Source: Alligator mississippiensis (taxonomy: Eukaryota; Chordata; Crocodylia; Alligatoridae). From it: a stretch of DNA of 64,000 bases. Below, piece after piece: positions 45,528 through 60,500 of this stretch. Every line of letters starts with the position of its first letter. Within the stretch, counting starts at the first letter, position 1. Position numbers and translations under genes: made by a program. The DNA is taken from assembly GCF_030867095.1 (NCBI RefSeq), contig NC_081827.1, forward strand, positions 24,433,001 through 24,497,000, read 5' to 3'. The notes below the pieces were generated by a model. It was not told the origin of the DNA and made no database searches. It saw nothing but the letters and a program-made list of their open reading frames with translations.

Positions 45528-48500
45528 TCATTTCTTGGCTTTAGTAGCATTCAACACTTGTTCTTGGGCTGCTTTCTTTGCTTTAACCATTTCAACAAGT
45601 TCCTGAGGGTAAAAGGAGAAGAAAAAGTTCAATTTGCACATTCTGACAACTAATCTTTACATAAAAATGTATTTTGTCACACCTACATTTTTCTAACAAG
45701 TTATGCTAAGAATTCAGAGCTATGGATATGCTGCGTGTCCAACTTTAAGGTATGATTTAACCTTTATTCACATCTGTGATGTTAGCAGGACACAAAATGC
45801 AATATCTTTGTCCCTTTCTCTAACTTCCTACCTTCACCAGTACTATTAACTTACGTTTAAAAGGATGACTAGAATGCATGTTTTTCCTGACCAGGGTGAA
45901 TGTGATTTAAATCGAATTGATTTACATCACTGGGCAGGAAGCCAGTGGGTAGAGTGGTTTTCTTTAATCTTTACTAATCTATAGAGAAGCTTCTGGGAAC
46001 CCCCTAAGAATGAGACCCTACTATAGTCGCTTACCACTATATCAGCAGAGTACATCAGGAGCCTGGTTAACAACTGTTCACTAGGGCACCCCTGGGGAAG
46101 ACTAGGACTAATGGATACAACTCCTTCACAGTCAGGGTGTCCAGACTGTGGAATAAACTCCCTCCGTAAGTGGTGCAGTCACCTACCCTGGAGGTTTGCA
46201 AGAGAAGACTGGACAGTCACCCCACAGGGGTCACTTGACCCCAGTTGTCTTCCTGCCTAGAGCAGGGGGCCTGGACCCACCCGATTTGCAAGGTGCCTTC
46301 CAGCCCCTAACAATCTATGTAACTTATTCCTATTTCTCTACTGATGCTGACCACACTAACATTTTAGAGGCATTACTTCTGATTTAGATATATCCTTGTT
46401 GCTACTTCTGCTGTCTGACTTTTCTGAGCTTTTTCATGAATTACCAATGCTGAACCTGTAGGTCACAGTACTTAAAGCCAGTTAGCACCTTGCAGCGTTA
46501 TCACGCAATTATAGGAACGCAGGATATCTTACCTTATATCGCTTCATGCAGTCTTTTTTTGACCGACCTGGGACAGCAGCTGCTATTTTCTCCCACCTTT
46601 CAGGGGTATTTACTGGATATGTCTTCAGAGCTTGTTCTAAAAGTTTTTGTTCTTCTGTAGTCCAAGGGGATGAATCTGTAACTGGTCCTGTTTGAGGAAA
46701 AAGGGATTCCTGGCTTAGTAGGTTTTTTTCAAGTATGAGACTTCTTTTGTGATGAGACTAGTGTTAAAATGATTTCTATAGATGTGTACTACTAAAGTTC
46801 CTGGAGCAAAGGTGTCTAAACTCCTTTTCATTTCAAGAAAGAAATACTTAAAACGTTCCAAACAAAGGCTTGGACCCTTCCCTGCCAAAGATGATCTTGG
46901 GTGAAAGATTCTGGGGCTCAGAGCCAAGCTGGGAGGAGTTGTTATGTCTCTGTTTCTGTGGTGGATCCCATGCATCTTTAGCTACAGCTATTAGCTATGG
47001 CTGCTGTCCCAGGGGGAAAGCACGCTCTACAAAAAACCTAATTTGCCATGCGTGGAAGGCCAACATGTGCTGGAAACCTGTTAAGGCCATCCAAATTCAG
47101 AACTTGGGCTACAGTCTTTTACCAAACTAAGCTACAAAGAAGAGTACTCTGGAGGGCTGAAAATATTTCTCTTTCATCCTTACCCTCAAACCGCTCTGAA
47201 GGTGCAGCATTGTCCAGCTGAGGCACTGCTCCATGGTCCTTTTTAAACTTATCAAAAGCCTTCTTGTTTATGTCATCCTTCTGATGAGGGTCTGAGGGTA
47301 ACAGAGATGTATTTAGTTGGCAGAATTACCACAAAGCAAAGTTTAACATTCAGTAGTGTATACAGCTCATAACAGAAACAGTCATATCTACTGAGCACAA
47401 CTCTACTAATCCATTTTATTTCAAACCTTAGTATGAGGCTGATAGGTGAAGCCTCTGTGATCTTTATGCATATTAGGTTCCATTTTTGAATTTTTTTTAG
47501 TTCTGTTATAGGTTTATACAGCTCTATCAGAATACCTTCAAGGGAGTTGGGGTCTGGTCCTGAAGCCCTTACACAAAGCTGAGTGGAGTTATTCCCATAA
47601 GGGAGGTCTTTAAACATTTCATGTCTTTACTGAAAAAGTGTTACCCAGATGGTCTACATGGCTAAGCAGTTCATCAGGAATACTGTGAAATAGTAGGACT
47701 CTCATGCCAATATACCAGTAAATTCTCAAGGTAAAGTGACTGAGAAACTCTTAATCTCTACTGCAAAATGGAGCTGGAGGAAAATAATAGTTGGAAGGAA
47801 ACTTAACAGATGAATGAATTATCAGGCATTGGCATCTCTGTGGTAACTCTCATGTGTCTGCTCCTAGCTGAGTGAAAACTAAACCAGGGTAGCTTACCCG
47901 ACTCAGTTATCTTTCACTTCCAATGGTGTAGTAATGGCTGATATGATAAAGTCCATTCTCCTCTTATCTTGGAATAACTCATTAACTACACCCCTAGCGA
48001 TTTACTAGAGTAAATATTCTCAGTGTGACTGGTGTACAGGGTAACATCAGGGCAACTTCCAGCAACAGAAATACCATGAAGTCTTGCACTGAACTGCATC
48101 CGCACTTTGCAGCAGTGCAGCTGTTTCATAAGATATGAAATAAGATCTCTATCTTTCTGCTCAGGAGGCATGTGTTTGCTAACACTAATGTTCTCTTCCT
48201 TTCTTGGAGATGGAACCAACTTGGGAACAGACAACAAATGGTGTTTTTGAAAGGAAAGTTAAAGTTATTACATAAACGCAAAAGTACACAGATCATCTCA
48301 CAAAGATAATAAAGATACCAAGTTTCTGGAGGCTCTTTGCTTTATTGATGACATCTTTTGCTGTGCGTTTTATTCCAGTAGTAGAGTGCAAGTTCATATA
48401 ATTGGCAATAACTTCCCACCTACATGAAGATGGGAGGTGGGTGGGGAGGGACAAAGAGATGAGAAAAAACTTTAAATAATGCAGAGTATATATTACAGTG

Positions 48501-51500
48501 TTAAAAATTAATCTCTTAAATACTCTTCAGACAAGCTCAAGTAAATACATTCAGAAGTAGGTCTAACCCTGGGCACTCGGTGCTGTGGAAGCAGTCCACT
48601 GTATTTAAGTAGTGAATAGTATACCAGGTATTCACAGCACAATGCTCTGTAATGCAAAATGTTCACAGTGAGTTTACATAGGCTGGGGGTTGAGGTGCTT
48701 CTCAGAGAAGGGAGATGCTGGTTTGAATCCCTTTAGGCAGAGTAGAGAGGTGAGCCAAGGCCTCCAGCATCCTCTGAGAGCTCATTTATTGGCCAGGAGA
48801 AGAAGTCCCAGCATTTAAATAATAGTAAAAGAAAAAAAAAAAGCTCGTTAAGAGAAGGACTTAGATGCTGACCTTCAATGGAGGATTCTGGGCTATGAAT
48901 ACTGAATGGAGGGAAATGCCTCCCTGTAACCTACAGCATAGTGACTAAAACCTGGAGGGGGCAGTAATGGAAAAAAAAACCAAATCCTCAGGATTTTAAC
49001 TGGCTAGTTTGGTAGCTCAGACCCTACTGTGGCTATTGTATGGGAAGCCCAAACTTCTAATTTGGGGCTTTGGATTCTGTGACAGGATGGGCGGGGGGAG
49101 GAGCAGTTATTTGAATCCCTTTGTGAATCTCGGCTTTAATAGCTAAGATCTCTACCTTGCACTGATCTCCACATAGACATGTCCGCTGAAGAATCTAGAC
49201 CTAAGCCTGGGATAGCACTGGCCAAGGCCTCTAAACCCAATTGTTGTCCCAGGCAAAGTGATACCAGAGTCTGAATTAAAATTAGACTCAACAGCCAACA
49301 TGAAGGGACGTCAGTGGGCAAAAATAATAAAGGAGCATTTATGAGAAATGAAGCGAGTTGGCCTTTTCTGTTTTAGTTAATGGAAAATTCTTGTGTAATC
49401 CTTTAATACATTTAATATGCAGAAAAGGAGACCAAGTACCTTGAATTTGTCCCAGCTGGGAAGAGGTTCACAGCTTTAATCAGTAACTGCAAGTCGTCTT
49501 CTGACCAGTTTTTACTCCCCCCTCCACCGCTGCTCGTTGACCTCTCTGAACTCTTTGATGCCTGGCGTATGCGAGCCTCTGCCTCTTCTTTCTCTTGCCT
49601 TATCTGCTCATTTACTTCTTCTATCTGCATGAATGGAAACGTGCATCTATTAATTTTAATATGTCCTTGGCACAAACCACAACAAATGCCCCCTCTAACT
49701 CTTCAGCTGCTGGAACTGCTTTCAGGCCTTCAACTTTGTTTAGTTTCTTTAGTCTCTGCATTACATTTGGCACAACACAACCCTTCTGTTCTGTGACTTC
49801 CCCAGCAAGGCACCAACATAAGGGCAATGCAGTTATGCTCACAGGCATCACAAAACACCAGTGGATGCACAGGCAGTGTGAACTCATGATATTTAACTGA
49901 TACTGTCAATTAGTGTTTTACCTTATGGGGAGGCCTAGACTGACTGCTCACACTTGGAGCTAGATCCACAAAAGGACTCAGGAACCTGGAATGACAGTTA
50001 GGGGCAGTAAGATGCCTACATCCAAAACACAAATCTTCAAAACCCCTACTCAGCTGCTGCCTTAATTCAAGAGGAGCTGTAAGTTCCCATGGGCCTAATT
50101 TCTGCCACCAAAATTCCCCAGGCATCTCTGGGCATGACTAATTCTTGTGAGCAGTCTTTCTAGCTTAGGTACAAGCAGTCAACCTGCAGCAACATAGGCA
50201 TCAGCTGCTAAATGCTTATCCAGGATCCAGATAGGCTTACAGAAGAAGCTAACTTGGGCATGTCCATACCACATCTGTACAGCATAGACCTTTGTGAGAT
50301 GTCTGTATCTGGGTACACCTTAAACCAGGGGCAGGCAATTATAGCCATTTACCAAGTTTTGCGGAGCAGTTGAGGGGTGGGTGGTCAGGAGGACACCAAC
50401 TGATCCTGTGGGGCTTACTGGCCACCGCCAGTAGCCTGAGAAAGGAAACCTGTGCCCTGTGCCATTCTGCTCTGCCACAGTAAGGGCTGGGCTGGACCAT
50501 ACAGACTCTTCCACTCCCAGCTTCCTGTTGGTGCTGTGCAGTCCTGGCACTATGGCAGATGGGCAGGAGGGGGTGCAGTGCAACGTGCCAAGTAGCCTGT
50601 CCTGCCCGCTGCAATGAGCTGCTGCCACCACACTACACCAGGATAGGTAGGGACAGCAGCCCCAGGCCAAGCCCTACTTTGGCTGGCATGGACTCACCTC
50701 CTCAGGCTTTTGGCAGTGTCCAGCAGGCAGGACAGGATCAGTAGGTAGGCCATATTTTGCCCACCCCAGCCTTAGTGTTGAGTAGGTAGGTGCCTATGTC
50801 CCGTAGGCAAGATTCATAAACTAAATGATGCTCTATCTTGCCTGCAGCTCCCTACAGGATTGTGCCTTGCAAGACATAACTGCAAGGAGGGAGTGACTGC
50901 GTGATTCATTTTCTCAATAGTCCAGTGGTTAGACCACTTACCCAAACAGTGGGAGACTGTAGTTCAAATCCTTCCTCTGGCTGAGAGGACTTGAACCAAC
51001 AAATCTCACATCCTGCAGCCTTAGACACCAAGTTATAGGGCAGTGGCTCTCAACCTTTTTACATTCAAGGCACCAAATGTGTTCAAATGCCAGCTTATTT
51101 TTCTGTAGTCAAAAAACAAGTGAAAACTAACAGAATGATTCTTCTGTTGCAAAGACCTCAGAAAGACCCCCAACAGGTCAGTACATTTTTAACACCACAA
51201 ATTCCTACTTGAAATCTCTTGTTTGTCTTGTGAATCATGTCTGCACACCAAAGAGTGCTAACACTGTGCAGCACCCTGGAAAGGATTCTAGGGCACCCCA
51301 GGGGCCATGACTCCTTGATTGAGAATCACTGTTATAGGGTATTTTGGGGTGCAACTTCTTTAACCCCTGTCTCAGCCAACTCTTTACAGTGCAGTGGTTA
51401 GGACACTCACCTTGGGATGGGCAAGAGGGGGAAGATTTGGGCTTCTGTCCCTGTCCTAAGAAGTACTTAATATCAAATAAAAATGTCTGGGCCACAGAGC

Positions 51501-54500
51501 TGTTCTCTCAGACTGAATGCTTGCTTATGCTATAAAAGTTGAACCACTTCAACAGCAGAAATGGAGCCCCCATAGCCTTGTTGTTAGTCCGCTACTAGGA
51601 GGCACAAGGTGGGGGCTTAAGCTTCCTCAGGCAAAGGCACCAACCAGTACATACTGGCCTTCCACATCCTGGGTAAGTGCTGCCTGGTTTCTGGATGAAG
51701 GGAGATGGCGATAGCACCACCTTGCATGTTTTGTGAGAAAGGGATGGTGCAAATACCCCCCTAATAGATGGCTGCGAATCCAAACCAAACAACAGGAAGC
51801 ATCTTACTCTAAAACAGATGGGGTTTAAACCACACCCTCCTACTCAGCATTTCCTGCTGTCTGGCTTAGGCATTTTCCTGCACACCTTCTGGGCTTTTGT
51901 GAATCCCATTCCTAAGCACCAATTTCCCCAGGCCTCAAATAAGGAGCTGAGGCACCTCACTTGAGATGGGATTCTGCCAAGCAGCTAGGTGATTAAAAGT
52001 TGTGGCCTTAAAGTCCTTTTGTGGATCCACCTCAGTCATTGGCCCCAGGTGCTAGATTTTCCTTGCATAATAGAACAAACACAGACAGGGTGTTTTTTCA
52101 CCGACTAATTTATTCTTGCTGGGGGAATATGAACTTCCTTATCTATTTATGGCATATTGTACCAGATACTGTGACATTTACATATTATGCATCATCTGAT
52201 TATTATGCATAAACTTTTGCTCTGCTGGTAGCACAAAGTTAAAATAAACCTGAACTATGCTCTTTATTATTAGAAGTAGCTACCAGATCTATCTGGTTTG
52301 GAGCAATGAGATTCAGGTCAAGAACTAGTCATACCATGCTAAAAATAACCTAAGCTAAGATGCATATCTTACAGCAACATTCACTTGTTAAGATGTTCTC
52401 ATTCAGTCAAGTGAGCACCATTAATCTTTATTACTTTGGTTGGACACCATATATAATTACCTGTTTAACTACAGCCGCCTTTCCTCCTTCCCTTGTCGTG
52501 GATGTAAGTGCTTCATTCAAGTATTGCAGACTAAAAATAAATTATTAAGTTACATTGGAGATCTATTAGAAAGACGGATATCAAAATGTAGAGAAGTGAG
52601 ATTCAGGAAAACGTACCTTGTTAGTTCAAGACGGTCACAAAGCTTTTCCACCTCTTCCATCATTTTAACACACTCTGCCTCATTATCAGAGAAATAATTC
52701 CAGTTCTGAAAGTAGAAGTAAATTTTTTCTCTTGAAGGAACAGGAGAATAAAATTCTAATTCTATTAAATTTCTTCACTATTAAAATGACTATGGCTATA
52801 AAACTTTTATGAATGTAACTGAAAACCATACTAAGGCAGTGTACTTTAACAATTCAAAAATAAAATACTAAATTGCCTTTATGAAGTGATGCTGGTTTGC
52901 TTTTTCGCAGCAAAACTTCTCTCCGTGGTCTGATTTGGTACTAAAAAAAAAAAGTATCAGGGTATTTCCTTTTAAGTTATAGTTAAAGTGTTTTGACTAG
53001 ATAGGAGGCACTTACCTATAAACACAGTTTTATTATGCCCCCTTCCCAGTTGGTAAAGCAAATGTTCAAGTGATTCGGCTCAAAAAGAAAGGATCTTATC
53101 TAAGCAAGTGTGACAATTTTATTATTACTTATTACTTTTATTATTATTAATTACATCTGATGATAATGACATTTAAATACCTTGCATGTTGTTCTTAATT
53201 TTTGCCTTTCTTTCTTAATTGCTTTTTTTTGTATTTCTTTCTCTTTTTTTGCTAGTAGTGCTTGTTGTCTGACTTCCTCCTCTTCCTTTTCTTTAGCTAA
53301 CCGCACTGCTTCTAACTCAGCTTGTTTTTGCTGCAATCAAAGGAAAAATTGAAATTTGGAATTCTTATTGCTGTCAGATCTGCCATTTCAATACACTGAA
53401 TAAAACCACTAGGACTGAAATGCTTGGAAGACTGACAATTAAAAAAAAGAGAGAGATAAACACATATGCTTGCCATTACATAAATACTTTACTAGAAACT
53501 GGGCACCCTCAGTTGCTTAACATATACATATATGACAATTTGAAATATAGAATTTTGTATTTCTGTTCTTGAACCAGTGCTTGGAAAAAAACACAATCAT
53601 CCTGTATGTATGCACGCTTGCAAATTGCAAGAGATCGGGTCTTTTTGAAAAGTTACACTATTGTGCTTAGCACCTTAAAATTTCCAGCCTCTTAAATAAC
53701 AGAAAGGGTTGGCAGCTGGTACGTCTCAGCTTGCTATCATTAGTAAGTACATAATGCTGCTCATCTACAAAATGCTTTTCACCAACCAATCCACACAACA
53801 CTTCCATGAAGTAATGCCATCATTCTCACGAATGGAAGCAACTTGTCCCAGGCCACAGTCAGCACTACACAGAGAGTCAATGTTAGACACTTGAATGGGT
53901 TTGTGTTCCATCTGGTAGGCCGCATCTCACTCTTGCTCAGCCTTGACAGGTTTCTGTCCCTGCTTCCCCATGCATTTTGGCACTGGAACAAGATGGAAGA
54001 GATCATGTCCCAGATCTCAGTGTAATTCTGAATTTCTGATTTTTCTAGGATCTAGTATTTGATCTCTGCTCAAGCTTCAACAGTCTTAGAATTTCTTGAC
54101 CCAAGTACACACAGTTATTAATAATTAACAAAACCTTACTTTCTCCTTTGCTTCCTGTTCTTTTCGTTTTGCTTCTACCTTCGCCTTCTTCTCTGCTTCC
54201 TTCTTTGCCTTTTCCTCTTCCTTGAATTTCTTTATTCGAGGATCACAGCTGTAGGCATTGTCTAAGAGGAGGGGAGTATTGTGAATGTGAAAAGGGCACT
54301 TGGAAGATTTTTGGTGTTAGTTAACAAATGCCCTTTTTTATAAAGGTAGGATTTTACACTCACCAACCAGTGTCCTTATCCTGTTCATCTCTTCTTTTTT
54401 CCTCAGTGCTCTGGCTGCTCTGTTCTGCTTTTCAATCCACCTCCTCTCATCTCGACTTCAATTGGAAGGCATGGTGTTAGTTCAGCCCAGCTATTTACCA

Positions 54501-57500
54501 GCACGGTTAATAGTCTATTAGCAGCTTCAGTACACAACCCATTTTGCAGGGGGATGGTTTTATTTCGAACACAAAAAATGGAGACTTACAGACATGAAGT
54601 GCCAGCCTACTAGGCTGAACCTCCCCATGACAGCTCCACAGCCCTACACTGTCTAACTTACTAGCCAGTTACAAATGTGGGGCACCTCTGTGCCCTGAGA
54701 TGGGCACCAGAGAACTCACAGCCCAAGGGGAGAGGTGCTTAGCCAGCTTTAAGCAACTTTTGCATCCTCCCAGCTGTGGGCCACTCTAGCAGCTGGAAAG
54801 GCCCTACTGTAACTCTAATTTCCTTCGTGGTTTGTCAAAGTTCTGGCAGCCTCCTGGGACTACCCTTTGGATTAAAGGGCTGCTTAGGCTCTCTGCAGTA
54901 GCCTGGCTCCCAACACACCTCAGCATACTCCCAACAAGAGGGTATGCAAGGGCTTCTTGGGAGAGAGTTCTCAAATGGCTTCTACAATTCACATGTGAAG
55001 GAAATCCTGCCCCAGCAAGGCAGTGAGTGCCAGCTGGCTTACAGTGTGCAAGTCCCTTCATAGGGAGAAAGTACTGGGCACTACGTGGCTCGTGAATCTA
55101 ACAGCAGAAGAAGGGACAAAAGGGCTAAGAGCTGCATGATGAACCCGGACAAAGTCAAGTTTGAATGTAAGAATGGATTTAACAGTGATTAACTACCAGA
55201 ATAACCTGACAAAGGAAATGGAGGGTTTTCCATCTCTCATTGTCTCCAAATCAAAACTGGATGCTTTTCTGGAAGATAAGGAAGCTCAGTGGAGGAGTGA
55301 CTTGATGAAATTAGTGGCTTGTGAAATACAAGGTCAAATTAGGCAATCTAATATTCTGTAACTTACACTCTACTCTTTTGTGAATAATAGCTACAGGAGG
55401 TGGAGTGATACAGTAGGAAGAATCAAACATTCACTTGGAATATAGTCAGGACAATTCAGTTGATGCCACTATTCATACAAGTGTCACAGGACCCATAGAA
55501 ACACCAAGACATCAGCACCTTCCTGTCTAAATCTATATATTAGACCAGGCAGGTACAGTGGAGGACTGGTGCAGTGCTGAATCAGACAGGGAAGTGACAC
55601 CTAGTTATACCACCCTGGCTCCAAGTCCAATCTGGTCTTGCGATCTCTTTGTATCTGTGTAACTTCACAGTGTGATCACAACAAGAAATCAATACTCTGC
55701 ACCTGTGTAATCTTTTTATTTTAGGATCTTGCAGAGCTTCACAAACACAGCTGTGAAACGGGCAAAGAAATATTCCAGTTTTACAAACGGTAAAGCAAAG
55801 GCAGTATAATTTGTCGGTCGGAGCAGAAGCTGGAATGAAACTCAGAATTCCTCATACACAGTCCTATATTCCAGTAACTATGCTCCTTCCCTCTCTCTAA
55901 TTAACAGTCTAAGAACAAGCCAAAATATTTCGCTGTGTTAGTCTCCTGTCAGGGACCTTTACTGTACATACCATTCAGCCTTTTCTTTTTCCTCTTCATC
56001 TAAATAGGAAAATTCTCTCCATGAATCAAAATTATACCTATAGTAAAAACAACACCAGAAGAACCACATGAAGGCAGAGCCACAATTTCCAAATCAGATT
56101 TTAAAACAAAAATGTAGCAAAATGATTTTAAAATATTCTGTATTCTTAATCTTAGGTTCTTGTAGACAGTTTAGAGATCTGACTGAATACCAAAGAATTG
56201 CTCTGTGTGCTAAATTCAAGAATAGCAACCTCTAAGAAATATACATTCCCAATACATTTGGAAATTAGAATGATTTCATCCTTCTGCTGAAATGTATTTC
56301 AGTGATGTTTATTCAGACAAAGACTTCTAAACCAACTACTATTCAATAAGGATTTTTTCATCAATCTTCCATTTACAGGAACTGCCACCCACCCAGTTTT
56401 ATTTCAGGATTTTAGCCTTTCACATTATTTGAAGAAGCTGTGTCAGTAGTCATGCTAGGACTAATAATAAGCCTACAGCTTTTTTCATTCAAGGCTCCCA
56501 TGTGTTGTGAGTCAGACTAATGCAATCCCTGTTTTATAGAAAAGCTGGGGCACACTGAAGTCACACAATGAGTCTTAGCAAGGCTAGAAACAGAAATCAC
56601 ATTTCATAACAACAGGGTCTATGATTGCCAAGATCATCACTTCCTCTTGCTCTATGGGAAAGGTTGGCAACTTACAGGCTGAGCCAGATCTGCTCTGTGG
56701 AGCCATTAGATTCATCCCATGAATAGACTTTACCCTTGCTGTACTGTGTTGTGCTAGCTGGTAGGGTGTTTGCCCATGCCACACTGCAGCTGGGTATCAG
56801 AGAGGAGCAATGGCAGCAGCAAAGTCCTAATGCTGACCCACCTTTGACCCAACCTGGGTCATTCCAGACTGCTGCCAGAAAATAATGATGACCCCTGCTC
56901 TATGGTGACACTTTAAAAGAATAAAGATGAAAGAAATATAACATAAGTAACTAGATTTTACCTATGAGAGGACAGAATAGCAAAATGCCAAATGTTTATC
57001 TGCAACATTTCAGCAAAAATAAAAGTATAGGCCATTTTCTGATTATGTATGAACTGACCAGCATACTTATTTTTAAGAAGTCCCAGTTAATTTTAAGACA
57101 AAGCTTGTTATAACACATCACAAATTGCTAAAACAGGAAAAAATGTAAATAGATCTCTTTCAGGAATCTAAATGACACTACCTCTTTCAACAGTTACTAC
57201 AAACTGTCAGTAAGCCTGGTGGCTCTCTCTTCAAGACTGTGGTGTAGAGAGAGATCCAGTAATTCATAGAGCTGAGGATCAATTCAACCCTTGGCATTCT
57301 GGTCAGATTGCCAATAGGGTGGTTTTATGAGACAGACCTATATTAACCAGGAACTTGAGTCTTTAGGTAACTTTATGCCATTATCAGCCCAAACCAGACT
57401 TGACCCAATGACACAGACAAAAGCCCTTACCATCCAACATGGCATGTTTAAAGTGAAAGTACCTTGTTTATGAAGTGAAACCTCCACTTACCAGAATGAA

Positions 57501-60500
57501 TAAAATGCATCCACCTCTTCAAATGATGAGTTCATGTCCCCAAGTTTAGGAACACTTTTCTTATTTGACCATCTGTAACAAATAACAGCTACAGTATTCA
57601 GGAAGTAACAACTACACCCTAGCACGTGCCTTAACAGCAGAGCCAGAATCATCTCTGCTACCAAAAAACGGAGAAGGGAACTGCAGCAAGTGACGTTCCC
57701 TTCTGAGCTTTCTCCCAACCATGCTCTTGAAGGTCTACACTCAAAAATCAAAAAATGGCCAGACCCTCTTTCCAAGGTCAATGTACACACTGGGGGATCT
57801 ACTGGACAGAGTCCTCCAAGCAAACTAGTTCTAGGGTCCCTGCATGCTCTTGTATCTCCCTGGCAGAGTGGCTCCAGAGGTTCTATAGATCAAGGACTGC
57901 CAACCTGTGGCACGTGTGTTACAAGTGGCATAGGCAGCCTCTTGTGTGTGGCATGCCAGACTTGGGAAGGGGCAGGCACCACAGCACCAGATAAGTCAAG
58001 AAGCACAGGGCAGAGAACAGGGATGCAGATTGAGCAGGGGGACCGGAGTGGTATTCAGGGAGGGCGTGTGGCTTAATTTGTGGCATGCCCGCCAAAAAGG
58101 TTGATTCCCACTGCTGTAGGTAATGCAACTCTGCTGCAGACTACATTCACTTTTCCACAGATCCATAGGGGAGTGGGGGAGGGGAAAATATATACCCTGC
58201 CTCTGATCCATTTTTCCCCACGCACTGGCTGTAAAGCTCTATAGGGTGCACAGTTTGTTATGGAAGCAGATGAAACCCCATTTCCCTCAAGAGTAGCGGG
58301 AAAAATACATGCTGAGCCAGGAAAAGAAACAACCCTGCCCACCATCCCAAATTTAGGTCCGTGCCTGTGAAGCGGGTTTAGGGATCTATATTAAAATCAT
58401 CAGCAGACTGTTTAAAACAAAGTTTAAAATAAAATAAAGGTATGCTCAAGTCTAGGCTCAGTTCATTTTTGCTAGCTAACTTTTGCATTACTTTGCTCAG
58501 AATACTCATGATAGTGATAGCATCATAATGCAAACATTTCCAAACCTACAGATATGAACAGAGATAAATGTAGCAGTGAAAAACAGCACCAACACTGGAA
58601 GGTAAAATGGGAAATAGCATATAGAACTATAAATATTTGCAAATGCATCACTCTGCTGAGTGAAAGGTAACACTGCTTCTCCCAATTCCCTCATTGCATA
58701 TGTCTACCAGTTTAAGATTAATTTAAAAGATGGCAACATCCTGTTTTTAATTGTATTAAACTCTTGCTAAATTACTTCGCTTCCCAGGCACAGACAGGGC
58801 ACTAAACTGCAAATACCTTGCTCTCACCAGTGGTTACAGCAGCCCAAAAGTCTGTGGTGCAGCTTACCTGGCATTCCTCTCAAACACTGGTGAAAAAACT
58901 TCAAAGAAATTCTCTTTTGCTTCACTTTTAGAAGGTACTGAATTATCAAAAATAGGATCTATGCTGTTAAATGCTCGTCTTTTCACAGGATCAGACAATA
59001 TTTCATACGCTGGAGAAAAAAAAAAATGGAGAGGTCATCAAATGCTAGAGTGGAGATGAATGCACAGATAGCATCTTGGGAGGAAATTTTACACACAAAA
59101 ATCTAAGGTTTTCATATGTATCTGCTGGTTTGTTTTTGACCCACCACACTTTATTGCTTCATGTTCAAGGTTTTTGTTGCAATTGCAGCAGTACTGCTGT
59201 TGGCTCCTGCCTACGGAATATTAAATTAAAGCACTGAAGAGAAGTGGAAGATCTATGAAAAATAGCAACATACTGAAATACAGCTATAAGCATGGCAACT
59301 TAAGTGATTTTGCAAGGGTTAGTTCAGCGCAGAACTTGGGGTGTGACTTTTGACCTTGCAATCAGGTCCAGTAGCCAGACTCCTAAATTTTTGTGGAGTC
59401 CCAAGGACTTCTTGGAGGACATCAGGACACTGGCAAAAGCTATTCACTGAAGCACTTGCAGTTCACACTGGAAGTGTGTGCTACTGCGATTTCTAACCAG
59501 AGCTTTAAATAATGTTCTAAAATGGCCATTACATCAGCCTGGGTGTATAATTTCTACCTCTTCCTACCATAAAATCTCCCTGCTCTGGCAGTGCTGAGTT
59601 GGTTGCGAAGAGTTACTGTATTGAATGCTCAGAGTAAATAATTAAGAAGTCACACTTTGTAGCTCCTGGAGGTTCAGACCTCTAAGGCCAGGGCAAGCTA
59701 AGAGGAAATGCCAAAAGTGAGAAGTGACCACTCCTGTTGCTGCTTTTTCACTAAGAGCACACAGGTGGGCTGGCTTCAGACTTAGGAGGCAACATCTGGC
59801 CAGTAAATCCACATTTAGCAAGTTGGAGTGGCAGACCTCACATCTAACATGGACCGAGTTTACTATACACCAGGGTTCCTTGCATCCTTTCAGATCTGCA
59901 GCAAGCTTCACGTGTCATGCTCCATCCCTCTTTATTAAAAGGATCACCCACAATTCCCTGCTCCCTCATATCATGACTCTGTGTCCCCTACTGCCCCCTC
60001 TCATACATGCCAGGAGCCCCGTGTGGCCCTCATGTAATATTTCCCATTCTCCTTGCCATGCTACCAGTTCTGATTTTGCTCCCACATGCCAGGTATGCAT
60101 GTTGTTCTCACTCTCCCAAGCCCATCTCTCCTCCTACTTTCATGTCCAATCCTTTTCTAGACCCTCCACTCCAGTTACCCACCCACCCTCCACTGTCTCT
60201 TGTAGAGCAGTGTTTCTCACCTCATGGGTTGTAACCCAAAAGTAGGTCTGAAGACTATAAGGAAAGGTCATGAACCAACTTTAAAAATGCATCAACAAAC
60301 TTTAAAAATGGATTCTCCTTTAAAGGAGAAAAACACGGGAAGCTGCGGCTTTTCACTGCGTGGGACTACTTGGGGCCCCCATACCTCTCCCGCCCCCCCA
60401 ACCCACACACTGGGGGGCAGCAGGTCAGAAATGAGGGGCAATGAGTCAGGACTGGCCATCGATGTTTAGAAATGGACCCTAGTACAAAAAAGGTTGAGAA

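Noticed and set aside
52880-52940. Possible extra DNAJC2 exon after a good polypyrimidine/AG on the minus strand
   Set aside because: Exons at 53181-53330 and 52617-52705 join in phase and match the family protein directly; the extra segment would insert unfamiliar residues.
59134-59200. Cys-rich minus-strand reading that might be a zinc-binding exon
   Set aside because: Flanking DNAJC2 exons (61914-62012 and 58868-59009) join in phase within the J domain, leaving no room for it.
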